From positions 62,001 to 126,000 of the forward strand of contig NZ_CANKUD010000011.1 of NCBI RefSeq assembly GCF_947486615.1: DNA of 64,000 nt. Direction: 5' to 3'. Below, piece after piece: positions 57,451 through 64,000 of this stretch (the stretch's first letter is position 1; each line of letters opens with the position of its first letter). The notes under the pieces were generated by a model that worked only from the letters and a program-made list of their open reading frames with translations, had not been told where the DNA came from and made no database searches. A program made the translations under genes and the position numbers. This DNA comes from an uncultured Modestobacter sp. (GTDB lineage: Bacteria; Actinomycetota; Actinomycetes; Mycobacteriales; Geodermatophilaceae).

Positions 57451-57498
57451 GTGTGCTGCCCCCGACCGATCGCGGACGTGGCAGCGGTGGGTCGCGGG

Positions 57499-57822
57499 TC
57501 AGCGACCGGCGGAGTCGGCTCCGCCCGTGGGGTCCTCGACGGCCTCGCCGTCCGCGAGGACGACCGGACGCAGCTTCGTCCAGGCGGCGAAGACCAGGGC
57601 GAAGACCAGCATGCCGATGCCGACCCACAGGTTGGCGTTCCAGTCGCCGGTCTTGGCCGCCTCGGCCTCCCCGTAGTCGACGATGCCCAGGACCACCAGG
57701 ACGACGCCGTAGAACCCGATCAACCCACCGATGACCGTGCGGACGTCGTAGGCACCGGCGGTGTGCTTGCCGCCGGTCGCCTGCGCCTGGCCCGCGTCCT
57801 GCCCGTTGTGTGCGGTGCTCAT
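57499..57822 (-). CDS. Small membrane protein of unknown function
   Basis: This 107-residue protein has a polar N-terminus, two predicted transmembrane helices (about 29-49 and 66-84) and an acidic tail. I do not recognise a family name, though it looks conserved beside sodium/solute symporters in actinobacteria (recollection, not checked). It starts 31 bp after the symporter stop and is probably co-transcribed. It may assist or regulate the symporter. Confidence 0.75.
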   Translation of the reverse strand: MSTAHNGQDAGQAQATGGKHTAGAYDVRTVIGGLIGFYGVVLVVLGIVDYGEAEAAKTGDWNANLWVGIGMLVFALVFAAWTKLRPVVLADGEAVEDPTGGADSAGR

Positions 57823-57853
57823 GGAGTGCTCCTCTCGAGAACGCTGGCGACGG

Positions 57854-59530
57854 TCAGCGGAAGATCAGGTTCAGGACGATGACGAGCACCAGGGAGATGC
57901 CGGCCAGCTTGGTCGGCGACTGGTACCAGGGCAGCTTGTGCGCATCGGGGTCGGTGCGCACCTCCTTCGGCGTCTCGGAGTAGACCAGCCCGGCCAGCTC
58001 GGAGACCGGCTTCGGGGCGGTCACCATGCTGACCGCGACGCTGACCACGATGTCGACCACGAACGCGGCACCGGCGGCCACGAAGCTGGCGCCCTGCCCC
58101 TCCAGGCCGATCACACCGGTCTCGCTGAGCGACCACACCAGCACCGCGGCGAGCGTGCCGGACACCAGCCCGGTCCAGCCGGCGGTCGCGGTCATCCGCT
58201 TCCAGAACATGCCCAGGATGAACGTGGCGAACAGCGGGGCGTTGAAGAAGCCGAACAGCGTCTGCAGGTAGTCCATCAGGTTGTCGAAGTTCGCCGCGAT
58301 CAGCGCGGTGAAGATCGCGACGACCGTGGCGCCGACCGTGGCCACCCGGCCGACCTTCAGGTAGTAGTCGTCGGGGCGGTCCTTCTTCACGTACTGCTGC
58401 CACAGGTCGTAGCTGAAGACGGTGTTGAAGGCGGAGATGTTGGCGGCCATGCCGGCCATGAAGGAGGCCAGCAGGCCGGCGATCGCCACGCCCAGCAGTC
58501 CGTTGGGCAGCACGTCGCGGATCAGCAGCAGGATCGAGTCGTTGTAGGTGACGCCCGGGTCGCCGCCGGCCTTCAGGTCGCGGGTCTCGTTGACCAGCAC
58601 CGCCGCGATCATGCCGGGGACGATCACGATGAAGGGGATGAACATCTTCGGGAACGACCCGATGATCGGGGTGCTCCGCGCCGCCGACATGGACTTGGTG
58701 GCCATCGCCCGCTGGACCTCGACGAAGTTCGTCGTCCAGTAGCCGAAGGAGAGCACGAAGCCCAGGCCGAACACGATCCCGATCACCGACAGCACCGGGT
58801 TGTCGATGCTGGACAGGTCGCTGCCCGGCCAGGAGCTCAGGTCGTTCTCGTTGCCGCTGTCGCGGATCGAGTCGATCAGGCCGCCGACGCCGCCCACCCG
58901 GTGCAGGCCGATCAGCGTCAGCGGCAGCAGCGCGGCCACGATGACGAAGAACTGCAGCACCTCGTTGTAGATCGCCGCCGACAGACCGCCGAGGGTGATG
59001 TAGCTGAGCACCACCGCGGCGGCGACGATCAGCGAGATCCACTGCGGCCAGCCCAGCAGGGCGTTCACGATGGTGGCCAGCAGGTACAGGTTGATGCCGG
59101 CGATGAGCACCTGCGCCAGCGCGAAGCTCAGCGCGTTGACCAGGTGGGCACCCGTGCCGAACCGGCGGCGCATGAACTCCGGCACCGACCGGACCTTCGA
59201 GCCGTAGTAGAAGGGCATCATCACGACGCCCAGGAAGAGCATCGCCGGGACGGCGCCGATCCAGAAGTAGTGGAACGTGGCCATGCCGAACTGGGCGCCG
59301 TTGGCCGACATGCCGATGATCTCGACGGCGCCGAGGTTGGCCGAGATGAAGGCCAGCCCGGTCACCCAGGCCGGCAGCGACCGACCGGACAGGAAGAAGT
59401 CGAGGCTGTCGGACACCCGCCGCCGGGCGGCGAAGCCGATGAGCAGGACGACCGCGAAGTAGGCGGCGACGAGCGCGTAGTCGATGAAGTTCGCGTCGAG
59501 CCGCAGAGTTTCGTCCGCTGCGAGGACCAC
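57854..59530 (-). CDS. Sodium:solute symporter (SSS family)
   Basis: This 558-residue transporter has about 13-14 hydrophobic helices with SSS/SGLT-type motifs: SGRSLPAWVTGLAFISANLGAVEIIGMSANGAQFG, FGYWTTNFVEVQRAMATKSMSAAR, and FAATLGMFW-like later segments. The substrate could be a sugar; it is not certain. The GTG at 59530 has a GGAGGG-type box. The 107-residue gene follows it. The region upstream (59531-59808) holds only a terminator hairpin for the tRNA. Confidence 0.92.
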   Translation of the reverse strand: MVLAADETLRLDANFIDYALVAAYFAVVLLIGFAARRRVSDSLDFFLSGRSLPAWVTGLAFISANLGAVEIIGMSANGAQFGMATFHYFWIGAVPAMLFLGVVMMPFYYGSKVRSVPEFMRRRFGTGAHLVNALSFALAQVLIAGINLYLLATIVNALLGWPQWISLIVAAAVVLSYITLGGLSAAIYNEVLQFFVIVAALLPLTLIGLHRVGGVGGLIDSIRDSGNENDLSSWPGSDLSSIDNPVLSVIGIVFGLGFVLSFGYWTTNFVEVQRAMATKSMSAARSTPIIGSFPKMFIPFIVIVPGMIAAVLVNETRDLKAGGDPGVTYNDSILLLIRDVLPNGLLGVAIAGLLASFMAGMAANISAFNTVFSYDLWQQYVKKDRPDDYYLKVGRVATVGATVVAIFTALIAANFDNLMDYLQTLFGFFNAPLFATFILGMFWKRMTATAGWTGLVSGTLAAVLVWSLSETGVIGLEGQGASFVAAGAAFVVDIVVSVAVSMVTAPKPVSELAGLVYSETPKEVRTDPDAHKLPWYQSPTKLAGISLVLVIVLNLIFR

Positions 59531-59768
59531 CGGGGTTCCCTCCAGGTTGGGTGAGAGCAGGCCCCGGCGCGGAACGGCCGGGACCTCTGCCTGCCGTTCA
59601 GGGCGGGGCACGGTGGTGCGGCGCGATGATCAGCTTCGAGACGCTAACACCGGGTGGGAAGCCCGGCATTTCCTTGGTCACCGCAACGGGTGACGGGTGT
59701 GAGCACCCCCACGGAGTGCGTGGACGACCGTCCTCACCCGGGCCGCGCGGCGGCCGGTGGAGACGACG

Positions 59769-59800
59769 AGAGCCCCCGACCCGGGTGGGTCGGGGGCTCT
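59769..59800 (-). terminator. Terminator hairpin, tRNA-Glu copy 2 side
   Basis: AGAGCCCCCGACCC pairs with GGGTCGGGGGCTCT (14-bp stem) around a GGGT loop, just 3' of the leftward tRNA-Glu (59809-59881). Confidence 0.75.
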
Positions 59801-59808
59801 GCCAGGTG

Positions 59809-59881
59809 TAGCCCCGAAGGGATTCGAACCCTCGCTACCGCCGTGAGAGGGCGGCGTCCTGGGCCGCTAGACGACGGGGCC
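59809..59881 (-). tRNA. tRNA-Glu (anticodon CUC), copy downstream
   Basis: Reading leftward the 73-base sequence has a standard acceptor stem GGCCCCG with CGGGGCT, a D-arm, anticodon stem CCGCC/GGCGG with loop CUCUCAC giving anticodon CUC, and a TTCGAAT T-loop. The discriminator base is A; the CCA tail is not encoded. It is identical to the copy at 60002-60074. Confidence 0.95.
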
Positions 59882-59961
59882 AGGTGCAGACCGATTCTGA
59901 CACAGCCGCCCACCGGGCCGGACCAGGGCCCCACCCGGCCCGACCGGACCCGGAGACGACG

Positions 59962-59993
59962 AGAGCCCCCGACCCGGGCGGGTCGGGGGCTCT
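59962..59993 (-). terminator. Terminator hairpin between the tRNA-Glu genes
   Basis: A 14-bp stem, as at 59769-59800 but with GGGC in the loop, follows the tRNA-Glu at 60002-60074. Confidence 0.7.
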
Positions 59994-60001
59994 GCCAGGT
60001 G

Positions 60002-60074
60002 TAGCCCCGAAGGGATTCGAACCCTCGCTACCGCCGTGAGAGGGCGGCGTCCTGGGCCGCTAGACGACGGGGCC
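60002..60074 (-). tRNA. tRNA-Glu (anticodon CUC), copy upstream
   Basis: This 73-base tRNA gene is identical to the one at 59809-59881, with the same CUC anticodon in loop CUCUCAC. Two copies of one isoacceptor may raise Glu-CTC/GAG decoding capacity. It lies 54 bp after tRNA-Gln. Confidence 0.95.
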
Positions 60075-60128
60075 AGGTGGTGCTCGGTGGTGCTGTGGTG
60101 CGGTCGTGCTGAGGAGTCGTGCTCCTCG

Positions 60129-60200
60129 CTGGGGTACCAGGACTCGAACCTAGACTAACGGAACCAGAAACCGTCGGGCTGCCAATTACCCCATACCCCA
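60129..60200 (-). tRNA. tRNA-Gln (anticodon CUG)
   Basis: This 72-base tRNA has acceptor stem TGGGGTA/TACCCCA, the AATTGGCA D-arm, loop TTCTGGT giving anticodon CUG and a TTCGAGT T-loop. The base of the anticodon loop has a U31-U39 mismatch. A TACAGT -10-like hexamer lies at 60234-60239. The order tRNA-Gln, tRNA-Glu near gltX is as in mycobacteria. Confidence 0.95.
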
Positions 60201-60245
60201 AGGGTCGTGCTGCGCCTTGCGGCACGGGAGAGAACTGTACCCGAT

Positions 60246-60281
60246 GCCGGGGAGGGGTGCACAGGCACCCCCTCCCCCGGC
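60246..60281 (-). terminator. Terminator after the CPBP gene
   Basis: GCCGGGGAGGGGTGC (60246-60260) pairs with 60265-60281 with two one-base bulges and an ACAG loop, just beyond the protease stop. Confidence 0.6.
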
Positions 60282-60284
60282 GCG

Positions 60285-61790
60285 TCAGCTCGCCGGCGGC
60301 CGGCTCCAGCCACCGGCCGGCGGTGGCGCCGGCGGCCCCCAGCCGGGCCGCGCGACCGGCGAGGGGGCGTTCGGTCCCCACCCGGGCTGCGCGGCCTGCT
60401 GGCCCCAGCCGGGCGGGCTCCAGCCCGGCGCCGGCGCACCCCAGGCGGGCGGTCCCGGCGGACCACCGACGAGCGCGGCCCCCGGGCTCCCGCCGGCGCC
60501 GAACTCCAGGGCCGGGCTCACCATCTCCAGGGACATCCCACGCCGGGCCACCACGACCCAGGCCACGAAGGCGGCCATCCCGGCGATCCCCAGCAGCGTC
60601 GTCGCCCAGCCCAGGACACCGCCGGGGTCGACGGCGGCGGCCCGGTCCCCCAGCGCACCGGCCAGCAGGAAGATCACCACGTTGTTCACCGCGTGCAGCG
60701 CGATCGCGGCCTCGAGCCCGCCGGTGAGCCACACCACCGCCGACAGCGCCAGCCCGATGGCGAAGCGGTAGAGGAAGCTCTCGAAGTCCGGCGGCAGGTG
60801 CGCCAGGGAGAACAGCACGGCCGTGCTCACCCCGGCGACCAGCGCGCCCGCCTGCGGACGGCCGATCCACCCGGCGATCGCCTGGGTCAGGTACCCGCGG
60901 AAGACGTACTCCTCGGCGGCGGCCTGCAGCGGCGTCGTGGTGAGCACCACCAGCAGCATCCAGCCGAAGGACGCGGTGGGCCCCGTGACGTCGACGCCGG
61001 AGGCGGCCACGCTGACCAGCAGGCTGATCGCCACGGCCAGTCCGAGCGTGGCCAGCGCCCGCCAGGTCCAGGGGGCGAACAGCCGCCAGCGCAGCCGCCC
61101 CCGGACCGAGGACGACCAGCCGATCCGCAGGCCGTGCGGCACCAGCCAGCACAGCCAGACGATCGGGATCGCCACGATCAGCGAGAGGTTGGTGATCAGC
61201 AGGACGGCGACGTCGAAGAGGTCCTGCTGGGCCAGGTCCAGCCCGACGCCGCTGAGGTACACGACGACGCCCAGCACCCCGCCGGCGACCAGGTACAGCA
61301 CGGTGAACAGCAGCAGCCCGAGCACCGGTCGCCACCACGCCCAGTCGCGGGCCCGCATGAGCAGGACATAGGGCCGGGGCATCGCGTGCGGCGGGGCGCC
61401 GGGCGGCGTCACCGGCCGGGCGGGCCGCGACGCGGGGCCCGCCACCGGCGGCCCGCCGTACGGGAGCCCGCCGTACTGCGGCCCGCCGTACTGCGGCCCG
61501 CCGTACTGCGGCCCGCCGTACGGCGGCCCCCCGTACTGCGGCCCGCCGTATTGGGGCCCCGGGTACTGCGGCGTCCCGTACTGGGGCCCCGGGTACTGCG
61601 ACGCCCCGTTCGGGGGCCCTGGGTACTGCGACGCCCCGTTCGGGGGCCCTGGGTACCCGCCGGCCCACGGTGGCGGGCCGAGCGGTACGTGGGGCGGAGC
61701 ACCGTACGGACCGGTCGGCGGGGGGCCGGCGTAGGACGGCTCGCCCTGCGGCTGCCCCGGCGCCGGCCCGCCCCAGCCCCCGGTGGTCAT
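60285..61790 (-). CDS. CPBP-family intramembrane glutamic protease with repeat-rich N-terminus
   Basis: This 501-residue protein has a 130-residue N-terminus of repeats such as [11 protein letters not shown] and [10 protein letters not shown], then about eight transmembrane helices with the CPBP motifs [11 protein letters not shown] (EExxxR), HLPPDF and HAVNN. The C-terminal tail is again Pro/Gly/Trp-rich. The active-site residues fit an intramembrane metal-independent glutamic (Abi/CAAX-related) protease. The role is unknown. It overlaps gltX by 4 bp. Confidence 0.88.
   Translation of the reverse strand: MTTGGWGGPAPGQPQGEPSYAGPPPTGPYGAPPHVPLGPPPWAGGYPGPPNGASQYPGPPNGASQYPGPQYGTPQYPGPQYGGPQYGGPPYGGPQYGGPQYGGPQYGGLPYGGPPVAGPASRPARPVTPPGAPPHAMPRPYVLLMRARDWAWWRPVLGLLLFTVLYLVAGGVLGVVVYLSGVGLDLAQQDLFDVAVLLITNLSLIVAIPIVWLCWLVPHGLRIGWSSSVRGRLRWRLFAPWTWRALATLGLAVAISLLVSVAASGVDVTGPTASFGWMLLVVLTTTPLQAAAEEYVFRGYLTQAIAGWIGRPQAGALVAGVSTAVLFSLAHLPPDFESFLYRFAIGLALSAVVWLTGGLEAAIALHAVNNVVIFLLAGALGDRAAAVDPGGVLGWATTLLGIAGMAAFVAWVVVARRGMSLEMVSPALEFGAGGSPGAALVGGPPGPPAWGAPAPGWSPPGWGQQAAQPGWGPNAPSPVARPGWGPPAPPPAGGWSRPPAS
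61451..61650 (+). repeat. 15-bp and 30-bp repeats encoding the CPBP N-terminus
   Basis: Several 15-bp CCGTACTGCGGCCCG-like units occupy about 61451-61560, and two exact 30-bp units occupy 61591-61620 and 61621-61650. They encode the Pro-Gln-Tyr-Gly-Gly and [10 protein letters not shown] repeats of the protease. Their lengths keep the reading frame. Confidence 0.85.
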
Positions 61791-63271
61791 CCGGTCGCGG
61801 TCGCGCGAGCAGCCGCCAGCCGGGCGAGCGTGCGGTCGCGGCCGAGCAGCTCCATCGACTCGTACAGCGGCGGGGATACCGTGCGCCCGCTGACCGCCAC
61901 GCGCACCGGGCCGAAGGCCTGCCGGGGCTTGCGGCCCAGCCCCTCGACGAGGGCCTCCTTGAGCGCGGTCTCGATCGCCGGCGTCGTCCACTCCGGGAGC
62001 TCCTGCAGCGCCGCCACGGCGGCGTCCAGCACCTCGCCGGCACCGGCGCCCAGCTGCTTCTCCGCCGCGGCGGGCTCGATCTCGACGTCCTCGGTGAAGA
62101 GGAAGCCGAGCAGGCCGACGGCGTCGGAGAGCACGATCATCCGCTCCTGGGCCAGCGGCGCGATCGCCTCGAGCACCCGGGCCTGCTCCTCCGTGGGCGG
62201 CTCGGCGACCAGCCCGGCGGTGGCCAGGTACGGCGTCACCCGGGCGAGGAACTCCTCGACCGGCAGCGCCCGCAGGTGGGTGGCGTTGATCGCCTCGGCC
62301 TTCTTCAGGTCGAAGCGGGCCGGGTTGGCGCTGACCCGGGTGACGTCGAAGGCCTCGACCAGCTCGGCGGGTGAGAACACGTCCCGGTCGTCGGCGATCG
62401 CCCAGCCCAGCAGCGCCAGGTAGTTGATCAGCCCCTCGGGCAGGAAGCCGCGCTCCCGGTAGACGTCGAAGTTCGACTGCGGGTCGCGCTTGGACAGCTT
62501 CTTGTTCCCGTCGCCGAACACCAGCGGCAGGTGCCCGAAACGCGGCGTCCCCTGGGCGACCCCGATGTCGGTGAGCGCCCGGTACAGCGCGATCTGGCGC
62601 GGGGTGGAAGGCAGCAGGTCCTCACCGCGCAGCACGTCGGTGATGCCCATCAGCGCGTCGTCGACCGGGTTGGTGAACGGGTAGAGCGGCGCGCCGTTGC
62701 CGCGCATCAGCACGAAGTCGGGCACCGATCCCGCGGCGAACCGCACCTCCCCGCGGACCAGGTCGGTCCAGACGACGTCCTCGTCGGGCATCGCCAGCCG
62801 GAGCACCGGGGCACGCCCCTCGTCGCGGAACGCCTGCTTCTGCGCGTCGGTGAGGTGCCGGTCGGCGTTGTCGTAGCCGAGCTTGGGGTCCTGCCCGGCC
62901 GCGCGGCGCCGGGCGTCGACCTCCTCGTTGGTGGAGAACGACTCGTACGCGTGGCCGGAGGCCAGCAGCTTCCCGGCCACATCGCGGTAGACCTCGGCGC
63001 GCTCGGACTGCCGGTAGGGGCCGTTCGGCCCGCCGACCTCGGGGCCCTCGTCCCACTCCATGCCGAGCCAGCGCATGCAGTCGAGCAGGTGCCGGTAGGA
63101 CTCCTCGGAGTCGCGGGCGGCGTCGGTGTCCTCGATCCGGAAGACGAAGGTGCCTCCGGTGTGCCGGGCGTGCGCCCAGTTGAACAGCGCGGTGCGCATC
63201 GCGCCGACGTGCACCAGGCCGGTGGGCGAGGGGCAGAACCGGGTCTTGACCGGCCGCGACGGGGCGGTCAT
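61787..63271 (-). CDS. gltX: Glutamate--tRNA ligase
   Basis: This 494-residue class I synthetase charges tRNA-Glu. The HIGH-like motif is [19 protein letters not shown] near residue 15, and the KMSKS-like motif is KKLSKRD near 255. The overall length and the ending ERFASH-free C-terminus are typical of discriminating or non-discriminating enzymes; the choice cannot be made by eye. It follows the FAH-family gene (ATGA) and precedes the CPBP gene, near its cognate tRNAs. Confidence 0.97.
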   Translation of the reverse strand: MTAPSRPVKTRFCPSPTGLVHVGAMRTALFNWAHARHTGGTFVFRIEDTDAARDSEESYRHLLDCMRWLGMEWDEGPEVGGPNGPYRQSERAEVYRDVAGKLLASGHAYESFSTNEEVDARRRAAGQDPKLGYDNADRHLTDAQKQAFRDEGRAPVLRLAMPDEDVVWTDLVRGEVRFAAGSVPDFVLMRGNGAPLYPFTNPVDDALMGITDVLRGEDLLPSTPRQIALYRALTDIGVAQGTPRFGHLPLVFGDGNKKLSKRDPQSNFDVYRERGFLPEGLINYLALLGWAIADDRDVFSPAELVEAFDVTRVSANPARFDLKKAEAINATHLRALPVEEFLARVTPYLATAGLVAEPPTEEQARVLEAIAPLAQERMIVLSDAVGLLGFLFTEDVEIEPAAAEKQLGAGAGEVLDAAVAALQELPEWTTPAIETALKEALVEGLGRKPRQAFGPVRVAVSGRTVSPPLYESMELLGRDRTLARLAAARATATG

Positions 63272-64000
63272 CGGGCGCCGGCCGTGGACGTCGGGTCGGC
63301 GCCGGCCACCGTGTTGGCCAGGGTCCCGAGCGCCTCGATCGTGCACTCGACCCGCTGCCCGGGCCGGATCGGCCCCACGCCGGAGGGGGTACCGGTCAGG
63401 ATCACGTCGCCCGGCAGCAGCGTCATCACCTGCGAGATGTAGGAGATCAGCGTGGGCAGGCCGAACAGCAGCTGGCTGGTGCGGCCGGACTGGCGCAGCT
63501 CGCCGTCCACGGTGCAGGTGATCTCCAGGTCGGCCGGGTCCTTGCCCAGGCCGGCCAGGTCGGTCTCGATCCACGGGCCGATCGGGCAGAAGGAGTCGAA
63601 GCCCTTGGCGCGGGTCCACTGCCCGTCGCTGCGCTGCATGGCCCGCTCGGTGACGTCGTTGCCGATCGTGTAGCCGAAGACGCTGGCCATCGCCTGCTCC
63701 GGGCTCACCTGACGGGCGCCGCGCGCACCGATGACGACGGCGAGCTCCACCTCGTGGTGCACGTCGGTGCTGCCGGCCGGGATGCGGATCGCGTCACCTG
63801 GGCCGATCACCGAGGTCGACGGCTTGAGGAAGACCAGCGGCTCCTTCGGCGCGTCACCGGTGGCCATCTCCTGCACGTGGTCGGCGTAGTTCTTGCCGAC
63901 GCCCACCACCTTGCTGGGCAGGATGGGCGAGAGCAGCCGCACGTCGGCGGCGGCGAACCGCTGCCCGGTGAAGGAGATCTGGCCGAACGGGTGGCCCTCG
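63268..64000 (-). CDS. Fumarylacetoacetate hydrolase (FAH) family protein (5' end outside window)
   Basis: The visible 244 codons contain the FAH core: [47 protein letters not shown], and later [13 protein letters not shown]. The frame stays open to the window edge with [15 protein letters not shown], so translation begins outside. Such enzymes cleave carbon-carbon bonds in acylpyruvate-type compounds or act as decarboxylases. The substrate is unknown. It overlaps gltX by 4 bp as in mycobacteria. Confidence 0.92.
   Translation of the reverse strand, partial: EGHPFGQISFTGQRFAAADVRLLSPILPSKVVGVGKNYADHVQEMATGDAPKEPLVFLKPSTSVIGPGDAIRIPAGSTDVHHEVELAVVIGARGARQVSPEQAMASVFGYTIGNDVTERAMQRSDGQWTRAKGFDSFCPIGPWIETDLAGLGKDPADLEITCTVDGELRQSGRTSQLLFGLPTLISYISQVMTLLPGDVILTGTPSGVGPIRPGQRVECTIEALGTLANTVAGADPTSTAGAR

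Larger units (their letters stand above)
59759..60079. repeat. Tandem duplication of a tRNA-Glu gene with its terminator
   Basis: Bases 59759-59886 and 59952-60079 match at 127 of 128 positions, offset by 193 bp, with a single T/C difference in the terminator loop. Each copy contains one tRNA-Glu and its hairpin. The rest of the 193-bp unit is not conserved. Confidence 0.9.

Noticed and set aside
59531-59808. Small open frames before the symporter
   Set aside because: They show no ribosome-binding site, no conserved composition and one overlaps the terminator hairpin and tRNA.
61409-61702. Possible CRISPR array in the repeat tract
   Set aside because: Units are 15 or 30 bp without spacers and encode part of the CPBP protease; they are coding tandem repeats.

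Overview
This is a GC-rich actinobacterial chromosome segment with many GTG starts and many 4-bp start/stop overlaps. Protein style and intergenic elements suggest Geodermatophilaceae (Blastococcus, Modestobacter or Geodermatophilus relatives); that placement is inference. The backbone follows, by remembered gene order, the Mycobacterium tuberculosis stretch from ftsY-smc to gltX. It carries two insertions relative to that order and appears to lack hupB.

Layout. 1-2542: the 3' part of a cobalt/nickel ECF transporter (CbiM, a PDGLE protein in place of CbiN, CbiQ, CbiO). 2641-5625: a PAS-GAF-PP2C phosphatase and an unusual HTH-like/membrane protein. 5632-13841: ftsY, a PhoD-like phosphatase coupled to an EEP hydrolase, a MerR regulator with a likely operator, and smc. 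13995-23547: a leftward housekeeping block (small coiled-coil protein, acyP, mutM, rnc, rpmF, YceD/DUF177, sepIVA, coaD, rsmD, recG, a FakA-like DAK2 protein) and rightward rpmB. 23683-31772: a cytidylate-kinase-like protein, GNAT, thiL, an Lrp/AsnC-type domain protein, a DUF3515 protein, a lipoprotein, ddl, a Cys/Met-metabolism PLP enzyme, gpsA and a PlsC-like acyltransferase.

31979-42124: an eight-gene leftward operon joining a Dpp/Opp-type peptide ABC transporter (binding protein, two permeases, a fused double ATPase) to an M14 carboxypeptidase, a beta-lactamase-fold serine hydrolase, an amidohydrolase and a MarR/GbsR-type regulator. It looks like a self-contained system for importing and breaking down a modified peptide, and it is the best candidate here for something undescribed. 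42320-46009: fbiD/cofC, ppk1 and mutT1. 46037-52744: a tricarboxylate module (TctCBA, MFS protein, GntR regulator, TcuA-like dehydrogenase) with candidate GntR operators. 52982-55796: leuD, leuC and a divergent IclR regulator sharing a perfect 25-bp inverted repeat. 55838-57399: an ArsR-like regulator coupled to an M23 peptidase. 57499-59530: a sodium/solute symporter and a small membrane protein. 59769-60200: two identical tRNA-Glu genes, tandemly duplicated with their terminators, and a tRNA-Gln. 60285-64000: a CPBP protease with a repeat-rich N-terminus, gltX and a partial FAH-family gene.

No CRISPR array, insertion sequence, prophage or rRNA was seen. No gene-free stretch reaches 300 bp; the longest is 59531-59808 (about 280 bp), which holds only a terminator hairpin. 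All identifications come from reading motifs and gene order; no database search was run.
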